A program made the translations under genes and the position numbers. This document shows positions 16,678 through 27,144 of a DNA stretch of 64,000 nucleotides, in pieces. This stretch comes from Devosia salina (GTDB lineage Bacteria; Pseudomonadota; Alphaproteobacteria; Rhizobiales; Devosiaceae), in NCBI RefSeq assembly GCF_019504385.1, contig NZ_CP080590.1, positions 2,522,001-2,586,000 on the forward strand, in the 5' to 3' direction. Numbering within the stretch: the stretch's first letter is position 1; each line of letters opens with the position of its first letter. Under the pieces are notes generated by a model. The model did not search any database. It saw only the letters and a program-made list of their open reading frames with translations, and was not told where the DNA came from.

Positions 16678-16699
16678 GATATAAAGATATCTTTATATC
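16678..16699. promoter_or_regulatory. Perfect 22-bp operator palindrome upstream of the ArsR-methyltransferase-metF operon
   Basis: Half-site GATATAAAGAT is followed directly by its exact reverse complement ATCTTTATATC. The site lies 11-32 nt before the chosen start codon in an otherwise GC-rich region, so repressor binding would block transcription. AT-rich palindromes with CTTTA-type half-sites are typical of ArsR-family operators. Confidence 0.75.
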
Positions 16700-16703
16700 T
16701 ATT

Positions 16704-17018
16704 TTGGAAGCGCGGTCCAGCACCTATTTGCGCGCGCGGCGCCCGCCATTCGAGCGGCGCTGTCTTGGCCTTCTCGCCTCAAATCGCGCCATAGGCGCAA
16801 TTTGGCCTTCAGCACGGCTCGAAGCCCCCGATATGGGGAGGACGGGTGGCGGTGCTGCAACCGACGCTGGACGTCAGTTTTCGACCCCGTCGCGGTCGTC
16901 TTCGTTGCGCGAGCGGCTTTCCAGGAGCGGACAGTGGCGTGGTGGACGTCTATCCGTCATTTCCGTGTAGAATGCCCAAATCAACATGGAGGGAGACGAA
17001 TGCTCTTGAGGACAGATT
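16704..17018. other. Gene-free stretch with one hairpin
   Basis: No frame here has a ribosome site or a sensible protein. The one visible structure is a 10-bp stem with one mismatch (AAATCGCGCC, 16781-16790, and GGCGCAATTT, 16794-16803) around an ATA loop, which may be a terminator or a repeat remnant. Base composition drops toward the right end, where the small ORFs begin. Confidence 0.5.
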
Positions 17019-17126
17019 ATGGATGCGATCGGTAGCCCAGAATCCCGGCTCGTTATCACCCGGGGACATTCGGGTATTTTGGTCTGGGCAACTTTCTGGC
17101 TTAGCGATCCGAGTGTTTCAAGGTGA
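17019..17126 (+). CDS. Possible 35-residue ORF coupled to the next gene
   Basis: ATG at 17019 is preceded by GAGGA at a spacing of 6 nt. It encodes 35 residues with a hydrophobic stretch (HSGILVWATFWLS), and its TGA overlaps the ATG of the next gene by one base (TGATG). The spacing and overlap suggest translational coupling. It may instead be the leading fragment of a gene damaged by a frameshift. No family recognised. Confidence 0.35.
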   Translation: MDAIGSPESRLVITRGHSGILVWATFWLSDPSVSR

Positions 17127-17401
17127 TGGCAAACAAGCGCGCTAAAGCTCGAATGGCACAGGTCATTGGCGGGTTGCTTGCACTCGGATCTAGTTACCTC
17201 TTAGGCAACGCTTTCATTACAGGTTGGTTCTTAGCTGGTAGGTTTAGCCGCCGTCGTTTGGGCTCGTATTGGGTTGAGCGCGCGATTGATCCGCAAGGCT
17301 TCTGGATATTTGTCTCGGTCCAGTTTCTGGTTCTGGCCTGCGCCATCCACACAATCTGGATCAATGAGCACCGACTGCGGACGCATATTGACCACCGCTG
17401 A
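17126..17401 (+). CDS. Small two-helix membrane protein
   Basis: 91 residues from the ATG at 17126 (a GTG one codon upstream is the alternative). Two membrane segments are visible: about residues 12-35 (IGGLLALGSSYLLGNAFITGW) and 59-77 (FWIFVSVQFLVLACAIHTIW), with a basic start (MANKRAKARM) and an RFSRRR loop. Unknown function. The AT-richer composition suggests acquired DNA. The 17402-17621 gap after it holds one REP-like palindrome and no gene. Confidence 0.55.
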   Translation: MANKRAKARMAQVIGGLLALGSSYLLGNAFITGWFLAGRFSRRRLGSYWVERAIDPQGFWIFVSVQFLVLACAIHTIWINEHRLRTHIDHR

Positions 17402-17546
17402 CCTCTCGCTAACTTCGTAGAAACTTCCGTTCCGAGTTTGCCTCTATATCGCCCTCGGCGCACCCATCGCGGTTGTCTCCATGGTTGCCATCGCAACCCA
17501 GTAGCCGCCAGTCCGCAATCCACCCCAAACCAGACAATAAGAGCAT

Positions 17547-17565
17547 CCCCGGGCGCGCCCGAGGG
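17547..17565. repeat. Shortened REP-like palindrome
   Basis: CCCCGGGC-GCG-CCCGAGGG followed by TGACA, the same family as 7864 and 9234 but with one base of the left arm missing and a shorter loop. Confidence 0.55.
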
Positions 17566-17621
17566 TGACAGTGGATGGTGCAAAACACTACGCCTTCGGA
17601 ACCTCTAGCGGTCCCCCTGCC

Positions 17622-18746
17622 CTACGCCGTCTGCCGATCCTCGCTGATGGCGCGTTTGCGGAAGGAGTGGGCGCGCCAGAGTTCGAAAATGTGGCGGGCG
17701 TCCTCGGCCTCGAGGGCCTCGAAGCGCGAATGCACCATCTTCTTGTCGGCGTCGCTGGGCAGGTCGCGCCAGGGCAGCGTGGCGACAATGGCTTCGAACA
17801 GGTCCGGGGCCATGCCGGAGGCCTTGAGGGCCACGATGACGGCGACATAGTCCTGGCTGGCCAGCCACTTGACCACGATTTCCGGGGACACCTGCAGCAT
17901 CACCGCCATGGCCGCAGCGGCGTGGTGGCCATAGCCGAAGCGGGCGAAGCGGGCCAAAGCCCGGTCGTTGAGCTGCTTGCGGTCGGCCAGGCCCTTGACC
18001 TGGTTATAGGCCACCTTCCACTCCTGCGCGTTGAAGCCGGCGCGGTTGCGGATGCGGTTATAGACGACGGTATTGATCTTGCCGGCAGCCACCGGATCGA
18101 CATGGCGATCCATATTGCCCAGGGTTTCGAGCACCTTGCCGGCGACATTGTCGATCTCGCCACGCAGCGACTTCCAGTCGATATCGGTGCGACCGCGCAG
18201 ATCGGCGGCGATCTCAGCGTCCTGGGTGGCGCGCTGCACCAGCTTTTCAAGCGTCGCGCGATCAAACTCAGCCTTGGGGTTGCGCACGAGGCGCACCACG
18301 GAGGCGGTCTTGCCATGTTCGACCAGGGCCTCGCCGACGCGCTCGGTCAGCCCGGCGCGACTGGCAATGGCGACGCGATGGTCCTCGGTGCGGTTGTTGA
18401 TGATGTCGATGAGGTCGTCGTCGCTGAGCACATTGGAGAATTCGAGCAGCGGCCGGGCCACCTCGATGATGTCATTGGCCAGCTTGACCAGCACCGTGCC
18501 CGGCGCCCGCTCCAGCGGTGCCAGGAGCTTGGCGACATGCACCCGTGCCTCCACCTCGACCAGCTCGGCCAATTGGCACAGCACTTCGTCATATTGGGCG
18601 ACCTGATCGTCGTCGCAGCGGTCCGACACATAGCTGAACAATTGCGCCGTGGTACGGAACAATTGCTCGCGCTCGAACTGGTTGTCCTCGCCGTTGAGAA
18701 CGCGGAAATTCGCGAACGCCCGGTGGCCCTCTTCAAACTCGGTCAT
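17622..18746 (-). CDS. DUF2336 family protein
   Basis: 374 residues, soluble, alpha-helical throughout, with HEAT-like repeating helices. Typical blocks include REQLFRTTAQLFSYVSDRC, YDEVLCQLAELVEVEARV, RAPGTVLVKLANDIIEVA and DDDLIDIINNRTEDHRVAIA. This matches the DUF2336 proteins common in alphaproteobacteria. Their function is not established. It stands alone: a REP and gap lie downstream and a 194-bp gap separates it from the katG terminator. Confidence 0.8.
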   Translation of the reverse strand: MTEFEEGHRAFANFRVLNGEDNQFEREQLFRTTAQLFSYVSDRCDDDQVAQYDEVLCQLAELVEVEARVHVAKLLAPLERAPGTVLVKLANDIIEVARPLLEFSNVLSDDDLIDIINNRTEDHRVAIASRAGLTERVGEALVEHGKTASVVRLVRNPKAEFDRATLEKLVQRATQDAEIAADLRGRTDIDWKSLRGEIDNVAGKVLETLGNMDRHVDPVAAGKINTVVYNRIRNRAGFNAQEWKVAYNQVKGLADRKQLNDRALARFARFGYGHHAAAAMAVMLQVSPEIVVKWLASQDYVAVIVALKASGMAPDLFEAIVATLPWRDLPSDADKKMVHSRFEALEAEDARHIFELWRAHSFRKRAISEDRQTA

Positions 18747-18894
18747 GGGTCGATCTCCCGGCTTCTGCCGTTACAGTCCACCCAGACTGATCCCGAACTG
18801 CTTGTGGGGGCTGAAAGTGGGCCGGGAAAATTGAATCAAATTGTACGCAAATCTGCGTAAACAGCCGCGCAAGCTGCGCGTGGCCAACAAAAAA

Positions 18895-18919
18895 GCCCCG
18901 GAACCTGAGATCCCGGGGC
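18895..18919 (-). terminator. Rho-independent terminator of katG
   Basis: GCCCCGG / CCGGGGC stem, 7 bp with an 11-nt loop, followed on the minus strand by TTTTTT. It begins 21 nt after the katG stop. Confidence 0.85.
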
Positions 18920-18940
18920 CGTGATCGAGACAGGGCTGGC

Positions 18941-21124
<2,184 letters not shown>

Positions 21125-21183
21125 GGGGGCCTCCTGAGAATAGCTGTGGGCGTTATAGAGGGGTGACTTTCATTAGACCAATT

Positions 21184-21218
21184 GATAATTCTTCCAATCA
21201 CGATAGGAAGAACTTATC
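21184..21218. promoter_or_regulatory. Inverted repeat between katG and oxyR, candidate OxyR site
   Basis: GATAATTCTTCC (21184-21195) and GGAAGAACTTATC (21206-21218) are near-perfect inverted arms with a 10-nt spacer. The right arm touches the oxyR start codon. Location and dyad symmetry fit an OxyR operator that represses oxyR and activates katG. The classical ATAG motif is only partly present. Confidence 0.5.
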
Positions 21219-22133
21219 ATGACCATCTCCCTCAAACAGATGCGCTACGCGCTGGCAGTGGCGCGAACCGGTCATTTCGGGCGCGCGGCCGAGGCCTGCG
21301 CCGTGTCGCAGCCGGCCTTGTCGCAGCAGATCCTCGCGCTGGAGGGGCTGTGCGGCACCACGCTGTTCGACCGCCTCAAGACCGGTATCCGCCTGACCCC
21401 GTTCGGCCGCGAATTCATCGCCCGTGCCAGCAAGGCGGTCGAGGCCGCTGATGCGCTCGACGACTTCGCGCTGGCGCGCAGCGGCCGGCTGGATCGCCCG
21501 CTGCGTTTCGGTCTCATCCCGACGGTCGCGCCCTATTTGCTGCCACGCATATACCCCGCCCTCACCAAAAACCTGTCCGAAGTCAAATTTTCGATCAGCG
21601 AGAGCCGTACCGAGGCGCTGCTCGACGCCCTTGACGACGGGCAACTCGATATTGCCCTGATCGCCACCGAGCCACCCGCAACGGGACCGCGCCTGCGCTG
21701 CCGGACGCTATTCGAAGACCCATTCGTGCTGGCGACCCCGCGCGGCGAAGCAGCGAACCAGCCGGTCAACCTTGCAGAGCTGCCTGCCGACCGCATCCTG
21801 CTGCTCGACGAAGGTCATTGCTTCCGCGACCAGGCCATTTCGGCCTGCCGGCTCGATGGCGACAGGGTCGCACATGCCTTCGCCGCCACCTCGCTGGCGA
21901 CCATCGTCGAGTTCGTCGCCAATGGCCAGGGCGTGACCCTCCTGCCCCGGATATCGCTGCGCAAGGAGGCCAGTGATCCGCGCATCGCCATCCATCCGCT
22001 GGACGACCCGGCGGCGGGGCGGGAACTGCGCCTGGTCTGGCGCGAGGCAACGCCCTATGAGGCCATATTCGAACGTATCGTCGAGGTGATCCGCCGCGAC
22101 GCCGGGGACCCACTGGTCAGCCACGCGGTTTGA
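21219..22133 (+). CDS. oxyR: Peroxide-sensing LysR regulator OxyR
   Basis: 304 residues. An N-terminal LysR helix-turn-helix (LKQMRYALAVARTGHFGRAA, VSQPALSQQI) is followed by the effector domain. The two redox cysteines of OxyR are present with the correct spacing: Cys201 and Cys210 in LLDEGHCFRDQAISAC. That distinguishes it from generic LysR proteins. It is divergent from katG, its likely main target. Confidence 0.96.
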   Translation: MTISLKQMRYALAVARTGHFGRAAEACAVSQPALSQQILALEGLCGTTLFDRLKTGIRLTPFGREFIARASKAVEAADALDDFALARSGRLDRPLRFGLIPTVAPYLLPRIYPALTKNLSEVKFSISESRTEALLDALDDGQLDIALIATEPPATGPRLRCRTLFEDPFVLATPRGEAANQPVNLAELPADRILLLDEGHCFRDQAISACRLDGDRVAHAFAATSLATIVEFVANGQGVTLLPRISLRKEASDPRIAIHPLDDPAAGRELRLVWREATPYEAIFERIVEVIRRDAGDPLVSHAV

Positions 22134-22184
22134 CCATATGACTTTTGCAGGCACGGTTTTTCGTGCTGCCGGAGTTCGTTGCCG

Positions 22185-23888
22185 ATGGCGCGTGCGCCTG
22201 CCACAAGAGCCGCGAGCAAGACCCGCCGCAAGCCGGCGAGCCCCTCGTCACGCACCCGGTCGGCCCGCCCGCCCAAATCGTCCGAAAACGACGTCCCAGC
22301 TGCGGCCGCCGCTACCCCGCCACCAAAGCCACGCCGCCGGGTCTCCCTGCCCTCGCTCGAAAGCGGCGCGACGCTTTTGCGCAAGGTCGTACTCAACGCC
22401 GTCTTCGTACTGGCGGTGGTGCTGTTCTTTGCCGTCATGGTCGCCCAGTTCGTGCGCGAGCAGGTGGTAATCGAGCCCATCGCCGTGCCCAAGGCCCTGA
22501 TCGCCCAGGGGCTGAGCCCCGAAGTCGTCGCCGGCCGGCTGTGGGACGGACTGCGCGACGCCCAGTTGCGCGCCCGCACCGCCAAGACGAGCCTCAGCGC
22601 GATCCCCGACAGCCAGCGCATACAGTTCACGGTCCCCGAGGTCGGGCTGTCGCTCGATTCCATCGTCCGCCAGACACGGCAGTTCTTCAACCTGCACCAG
22701 GCGCGCATCGGCGGGGAATTCGTCTGCGCCGACACCGCCTGCACACCCGACGGCATGCGCCTGCGCCTGCGCATCCTCAAGGGCGGCAGCGATGTCCTCG
22801 ACCTTCCGCCGCTCGGCAATGCCGACCAGCGCGGCTATTTCACCGACGCCGCCGTGGAAGTGCTTAGCGTGCTCGACCCCTTCGTGGCCGCAGCCGCCCT
22901 GGCGGACCGCCAGCCTGTTCGTGCGGCAACCCTCGCCCGACGGTTGGTGCGCCAGCATCACCCAGACGCCAGATGGGCCCAGAACCTGCTGGGCAACCTG
23001 GCCAGCAATGTCGAAAACTTCGAGGGCGCCGTCGAAGCCTATCGGGCCGCACTGGAAATGGACCCGGCCTTCACCATTGCCCAGGCCAATCTGGGCCGGG
23101 CGCTGCGCCAGGCCGGCGACCTCGACGCCGCACGTCAGGTCTATGACGACCTGGCCCAGCGCGAACCGGGCAACCCGGCCTTGATCGAGGGGCGGGCCGA
23201 ACTGCTCTTGGCGGAGGGTTCGCCCGACGATGCCATCGCCCTGTTTCAGGAGGCTGCCGAAGCGGACCCCGGCAGCGCCCACTACTTTGCGCGCATCGGC
23301 CAGATCGAGGCGGAACGCGGCAATGGCAAAGCTGCGCAGGACTGGTTCCGGCGCGCCCTGCAGATCGATCCGGCCTATCCACTGGCACTCGAACCGGTCT
23401 TTGTCGCGCTCCTCTCCTCGGGCCGGATCGAGGAGGGCGAAGCCCTGCTCGGCGCCGCGGCACGCTACCGGCCGGCGGAGGCCGACACCCATGCCCTGCA
23501 TGCCGCAGCCCTCACCTTCCTGGGCCGCCAGCAGGACGCACTCGACGCCTTCGACCGGGCACTGGCCATCACGCCGGATGATTTCGACCTGCTCTACCAG
23601 TCCGCCGGACTGCTCCAGGAACTGGACCGCCTGTCCGAGGCTATAGAGCGGTTCGGGCGCGCCATCGCCATCCGGCCCTATGACCCCGCTGCGCGGTTCG
23701 GACGCGGCGCCGCGCTGGCAATGACGGGAGACAACGCCAACGCCCGCATCGATCTTGAACGAGTGCTGGAACTGGATACGTCCGGCACACAATACGGCAA
23801 CCTGGCGCGAGGCTTTCTCGACATTCTCGATGGACTGGACGCTGCAGAGGCTGAAAAGGCAGCAGAAGTGGAGGCCGGGACGCAATGA
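22185..23888 (+). CDS. Membrane-anchored TPR protein (first of a tandem pair)
   Basis: 567 residues from ATG 22185; GGAG lies 10 nt upstream, and a TTG two codons earlier is possible. It has a basic Pro/Ser-rich cytoplasmic tail (about 1-65), one membrane helix (about 72-92, AVFVLAVVLFFAVMVA), then a domain with VVIEPIAVPKALIAQGLSPEVVAGRLWDG (in two blocks) and a Cys pair (FVCADTACTPDG). TPR-like repeats fill the C-terminal half (WAQNLLGNLASNVENFEGAV, AHYFARIGQIEAERGNGKAA). The next gene is a paralogue and overlaps by 4 nt. Function unknown. Confidence 0.8.
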   Translation: MARAPATRAASKTRRKPASPSSRTRSARPPKSSENDVPAAAAATPPPKPRRRVSLPSLESGATLLRKVVLNAVFVLAVVLFFAVMVAQFVREQVVIEPIAVPKALIAQGLSPEVVAGRLWDGLRDAQLRARTAKTSLSAIPDSQRIQFTVPEVGLSLDSIVRQTRQFFNLHQARIGGEFVCADTACTPDGMRLRLRILKGGSDVLDLPPLGNADQRGYFTDAAVEVLSVLDPFVAAAALADRQPVRAATLARRLVRQHHPDARWAQNLLGNLASNVENFEGAVEAYRAALEMDPAFTIAQANLGRALRQAGDLDAARQVYDDLAQREPGNPALIEGRAELLLAEGSPDDAIALFQEAAEADPGSAHYFARIGQIEAERGNGKAAQDWFRRALQIDPAYPLALEPVFVALLSSGRIEEGEALLGAAARYRPAEADTHALHAAALTFLGRQQDALDAFDRALAITPDDFDLLYQSAGLLQELDRLSEAIERFGRAIAIRPYDPAARFGRGAALAMTGDNANARIDLERVLELDTSGTQYGNLARGFLDILDGLDAAEAEKAAEVEAGTQ

Positions 23889-25405
23889 ACCAGGTCCAGC
23901 CACAACAGGGCCTGAGCCTGACCCGCGTGGATGCGGGGCTGGCGACCCTGCGCACCATGATGATCAATATCGGCTTCTTTGCAGCCACGCTGCTGCTGGT
24001 GCCAACCATGGGCGTGCAGATCATCCGCAATCCCGTCGTTATCGAGCCCATTGCCGTGCCGCAGGCTTTGGCCGATCGGGGCATGACATCCAGCGTCGCC
24101 GCCAATCGGGTCTGGGATGGACTGCAGGACTATAGCCGCACGGCGGCGCTGGCCCGGCAGACGCTGGTGGCGGTTCCCGACAGCCAGCTGGTGGAATTCA
24201 CCCTGCCCGGCTCCACGCTTTCGATCGATGCGGTCCTCAAGCAGGTCCGGGAATTCCTGGGCATTCAGGAAACCCATATCACCGGCGAGATCACCTGCCA
24301 GACGGCCGACTGCGCGCCAACCGGGCAGCGCCTCCGCCTGCGCGTGGTCCGGGGGACCGCCGAGATGATCGACATGCCGCCCATGGGCACCACTGTGCCG
24401 GCACAGTATTTTCGTGACGCAGCTGGCGCTGTTTTCGATGTGCTCGATCCCCTGGTCGGGGCCGCCGCACGCGCTGTCGACGATCCGGAGGGTGCGGTAG
24501 CCCGCGCCCACCGCATAGCGGCCGCGGGCGGCCCGGACGCGCCCTGGGCCCATGCGCTGATGGGCGACATCGCGCTGGCGGGAGACGACATTTCCGCTGC
24601 TACGGAACATTACCAGGCGGCCATCGCGATCAACCCCAATCTATCGCAGGCCCGACTTGGCCTGGCGCGTGCCGGCCTCGCCGCCGGGGACATCGAGGCA
24701 GCAGAAGCGCAGGTCGCGCTGATGCCCGAGGACGGCGGCCTTCTGTCCCAGACCCTGCTGCTGCGCGCCGAGATCGCGCTGGCGCGGAGCGATGCGCGCG
24801 CCGCCGAAGCGGCAGCCCGGGCCGCCGCTCAGGCCGATCCGCTCTCGCCCCAACCGCCTATCCGGGTGGCGCAGATTGCCCAATCCACCGGCAACGACGA
24901 AGCCGCGCGCGTCGCCTATGCCGAGGCACTGGCGCTCGATCCCGGGGCGGCCGAGGCGCTGAGCGGCCTCAGCGAGTTGCACCGGGCAGCCGGCGACCTT
25001 GCCGCCGCCGAAACCCTGCTCAAGGACTGGGCCGACTATGCGCCCGACAGCGCCGAGGCGCTGCGGGCCCTTATCGCCATCCGCGTCGAACGCATCGATC
25101 TCGCGGGGGCGGCCGACGCCTATGCGCGCCTGGCCGAGGTGACATCCCTGACGGTCGAGGAGGTGCTGGCGCGGGCTGACCTGCTTGTGCAGCTCAATCG
25201 GAAAGCCGAGGCCGCCGATGTGCTCTCGCCGCTGGCCCTCGGCGACCTGCCAGAGCCGCGGGCCGTGCTTGCCCTGGCCCGGCTGCACGAACAGGCAGGT
25301 CGGGCCGAGCGGGCGCGCGGTCTTTATGAACGCTATCTGAGCCTGGGCACGGACCTGCCGGAACGCGCCGCGGCGGAATCAGCGCTCGAGCAGTTGGCAG
25401 ACTAG
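23885..25405 (+). CDS. Membrane-anchored TPR protein (second of a tandem pair)
   Basis: 506 residues with the same plan as the gene before it: one helix (about 24-40, MMINIGFFAATLLLVPTM), VVIEPIAVPQALADRGMTSS, VWDGLQDYSRTAAL, a Cys pair (ITCQTADCAPTG), then TPR-like repeats (WAHALMGDIALAGDDISAAT, LLLRAEIALARSDARAAEAA). Its ATG overlaps the upstream stop (ATGA), so the products are probably made in similar amounts and could form a complex. The overlap with the converging rarD gene is 4 nt. Function unknown. Confidence 0.8.
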   Translation: MNQVQPQQGLSLTRVDAGLATLRTMMINIGFFAATLLLVPTMGVQIIRNPVVIEPIAVPQALADRGMTSSVAANRVWDGLQDYSRTAALARQTLVAVPDSQLVEFTLPGSTLSIDAVLKQVREFLGIQETHITGEITCQTADCAPTGQRLRLRVVRGTAEMIDMPPMGTTVPAQYFRDAAGAVFDVLDPLVGAAARAVDDPEGAVARAHRIAAAGGPDAPWAHALMGDIALAGDDISAATEHYQAAIAINPNLSQARLGLARAGLAAGDIEAAEAQVALMPEDGGLLSQTLLLRAEIALARSDARAAEAAARAAAQADPLSPQPPIRVAQIAQSTGNDEAARVAYAEALALDPGAAEALSGLSELHRAAGDLAAAETLLKDWADYAPDSAEALRALIAIRVERIDLAGAADAYARLAEVTSLTVEEVLARADLLVQLNRKAEAADVLSPLALGDLPEPRAVLALARLHEQAGRAERARGLYERYLSLGTDLPERAAAESALEQLAD

Positions 25406-26349
25406 ACGGCCACCCGCCGCCGTCGCTGGTGGAAACTGTCCCAGGAGAACACGGCCAGAGAGACCCAGATGAGGGCGAAACTGACAAGGCGCAGCGGATT
25501 GAGCGCTTCTCCAAAGAGCAGGATCGCCACCAGGAACTGGATGGAGGGCGCCAGATACTGGAACATGCCGATTGTCGTCAGCCGCAACCGCCGAACCCCA
25601 TAGGCGAAAAGCAGCAACGGCACTGCCGTCGCCGGGCCGGTGAGCATCAGGAGAAACAACTGGGCCGGATCGGCATGCACGCCAATGCCCCGCGTGGCCA
25701 TGTCGAAGACCACATAGGCCATGGCGAAGGGCGCGACCACGATGGTTTCGGCAAAGAGCCCCGTCGCCGGCCCGGTCTGTGCCGTCTTGCGGATGAAGCC
25801 ATAGAACCCGAAGGAAAAGGCCAGGCCCAGCGCCACCACCGGCACCCGCCCCAACCCGGCTGCCTGGATCAGGATGGCGATCGTCGCAATGGCGATGGCG
25901 ATGGTCTGCAGGCGGTTCTGCCGCTCACCCAGGAACAGCATGCCGATGGCGACATTGACCATCGGATTGATGAAATAGCCGAAGCTGGCTTCCAGCACCT
26001 GCCCGGTTTCGACCGCCCACACATAGAGCAGCCAATTGGCCACCAGCAGCAGGGCAGAAAGCGCAATGACGCGCATGCGCCTGAAATCGGCAAGCACCGC
26101 CCGCACCTCGCCGAACCCGCCGGCAAAGGCCAGCACGATGGCCAGCAAGACCAGGGACCACAATGTCCGCTCGGCGACGATCAGCACCGAACCGGCCTGT
26201 TCGAGCAAATGGAACAGAATGGGCAGGAAACCCCAGAGCAGATAAGCCGACAGGGCCGACAGCACTCCCTTGCGGGTCTCGTTGGGATCAACCGCGGGCG
26301 CGGCGACGACCGGAGCGGCGAGCTCCGGGGCTTGTTCGGGAAGGGTCAT
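25402..26349 (-). CDS. rarD: EamA-family transporter, RarD type
   Basis: 315 residues from the ATG at 26349 (MTLPEQAPELAAP); a 37-codon upstream extension is unlikely. About ten membrane helices form two EamA halves. RarD hallmarks are near the start (GVLSALSAYLLWGFLPILFH) and later (VAERTLWSLVLLAIVL, LLYVWAVETGQVLEASFGYF, INPMVNVAIGMLFLGER). Family members export drugs or metabolites; the substrate is unknown. A 194-bp gap with no gene separates it from the next plus-strand gene. Confidence 0.9.
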   Translation of the reverse strand: MTLPEQAPELAAPVVAAPAVDPNETRKGVLSALSAYLLWGFLPILFHLLEQAGSVLIVAERTLWSLVLLAIVLAFAGGFGEVRAVLADFRRMRVIALSALLLVANWLLYVWAVETGQVLEASFGYFINPMVNVAIGMLFLGERQNRLQTIAIAIATIAILIQAAGLGRVPVVALGLAFSFGFYGFIRKTAQTGPATGLFAETIVVAPFAMAYVVFDMATRGIGVHADPAQLFLLMLTGPATAVPLLLFAYGVRRLRLTTIGMFQYLAPSIQFLVAILLFGEALNPLRLVSFALIWVSLAVFSWDSFHQRRRRVAV

Positions 26350-26543
26350 GCGAGGCTCCACGCCAAGGGAGGCGCAAATCGGGTCTAGCAGCGGGTCGCG
26401 CTCGCGACCAATCAGACTTTGTGATCGCCAACCCTTGCAATGGTGATGGCATCGTCCCAACCTTTACTTGTGTCGGACGTTGGGCCCAGGAGGCGCCGGC
26501 CACAGTCGCGCGCCCGAGCCCGTCCCAATACGAGGAGCAGCAG

Positions 26544-26993
26544 ATGAAAAAGACCGTTACCTGGATCCTGATCGCCGATGGAACCCAGGCCCGCGTGCTC
26601 GAGCATTCCGGCCCCGGCAAGGGGCTGGCGACCGTCAAGGGCCTCGACTGGTCCATTCCGCCGCTCCAGACCCAGGACATCAATGCCGACCGGCCTGGCC
26701 GCAGCTTCTCCTCCGTGGGGCCGGGTCGCAGCGCCATGGAACCCAAGACCGATCCGGCCGATCATCGTGAGGCCGAGTTCGTCCGATCCGTGGCCGGCAT
26801 CCTGGACGAAAAGGCCAAGTCCGGCGCCTTCGACCGACTGGTGATTGCCGCAGCGCCCATCGCCCTGGGCAATCTGCGCAAGGCGATGTCCGAGCATGTC
26901 AAGAAGACCGTGGTGGCCGAGCTCAACAAGGACCTCACCAATGTCCCCACGCCACAGCTGGATCGCCATCTGGACGGCATCATCGCCGTCTGA
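26544..26993 (+). CDS. Host-attachment family protein (PF10116 type)
   Basis: 149 residues from the ATG at 26544, which has GAGGAG 6 nt upstream; the open frame extends further left but without a ribosome site. It opens with TVTWILIADGTQARVLEH, has the mid-block RSAMEPKTDPADHREAEFVR, and then FDRLVIAAAPIALGNLRKAM, typical of the family. The archetype was described as needed for attachment of Agrobacterium to plant cells. The fold resembles release-factor eRF1 domains (baeRF), so the molecular role is open. Confidence 0.85.
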   Translation: MKKTVTWILIADGTQARVLEHSGPGKGLATVKGLDWSIPPLQTQDINADRPGRSFSSVGPGRSAMEPKTDPADHREAEFVRSVAGILDEKAKSGAFDRLVIAAAPIALGNLRKAMSEHVKKTVVAELNKDLTNVPTPQLDRHLDGIIAV

Positions 26994-27032
26994 ACGACAA
27001 AAAGATAAGAAAAACAACAGATAACGGGAAAA

Positions 27033-27074
27033 TTCTGAGAGATTGATTCAAGTAGATGAATCAGTCTCTCAGAA
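27033..27074. terminator. Long hairpin between convergent genes, likely bidirectional terminator
   Basis: An 18-bp stem (TTCTGAGAGATTGATTCA with its complement, one G-T pair) around the loop AGTAGA, lying between the genes ending at 26993 and 27145. On the minus strand it is followed by TTTTCCC. The inner TGATTCA/TGAATCA dyad recurs as half copies at about 27081 and 27100 (GAATCAATC, TTGAATCAGTCT). Confidence 0.55.
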
Positions 27075-27144
27075 ACCGGAATCAATCTGCGAAGGGCTTG
27101 AATCAGTCTGGCAGGTTGGCGGCACCGCGCCTTGCGTCGCGCCG

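Noticed and set aside
16846..17145. 99-codon plus-strand frame in the gap after the ArsR operon
   Set aside because: Arg/Ser/Pro-rich translation with no start signal; the shorter frame from 17019 with GAGGA is better supported.
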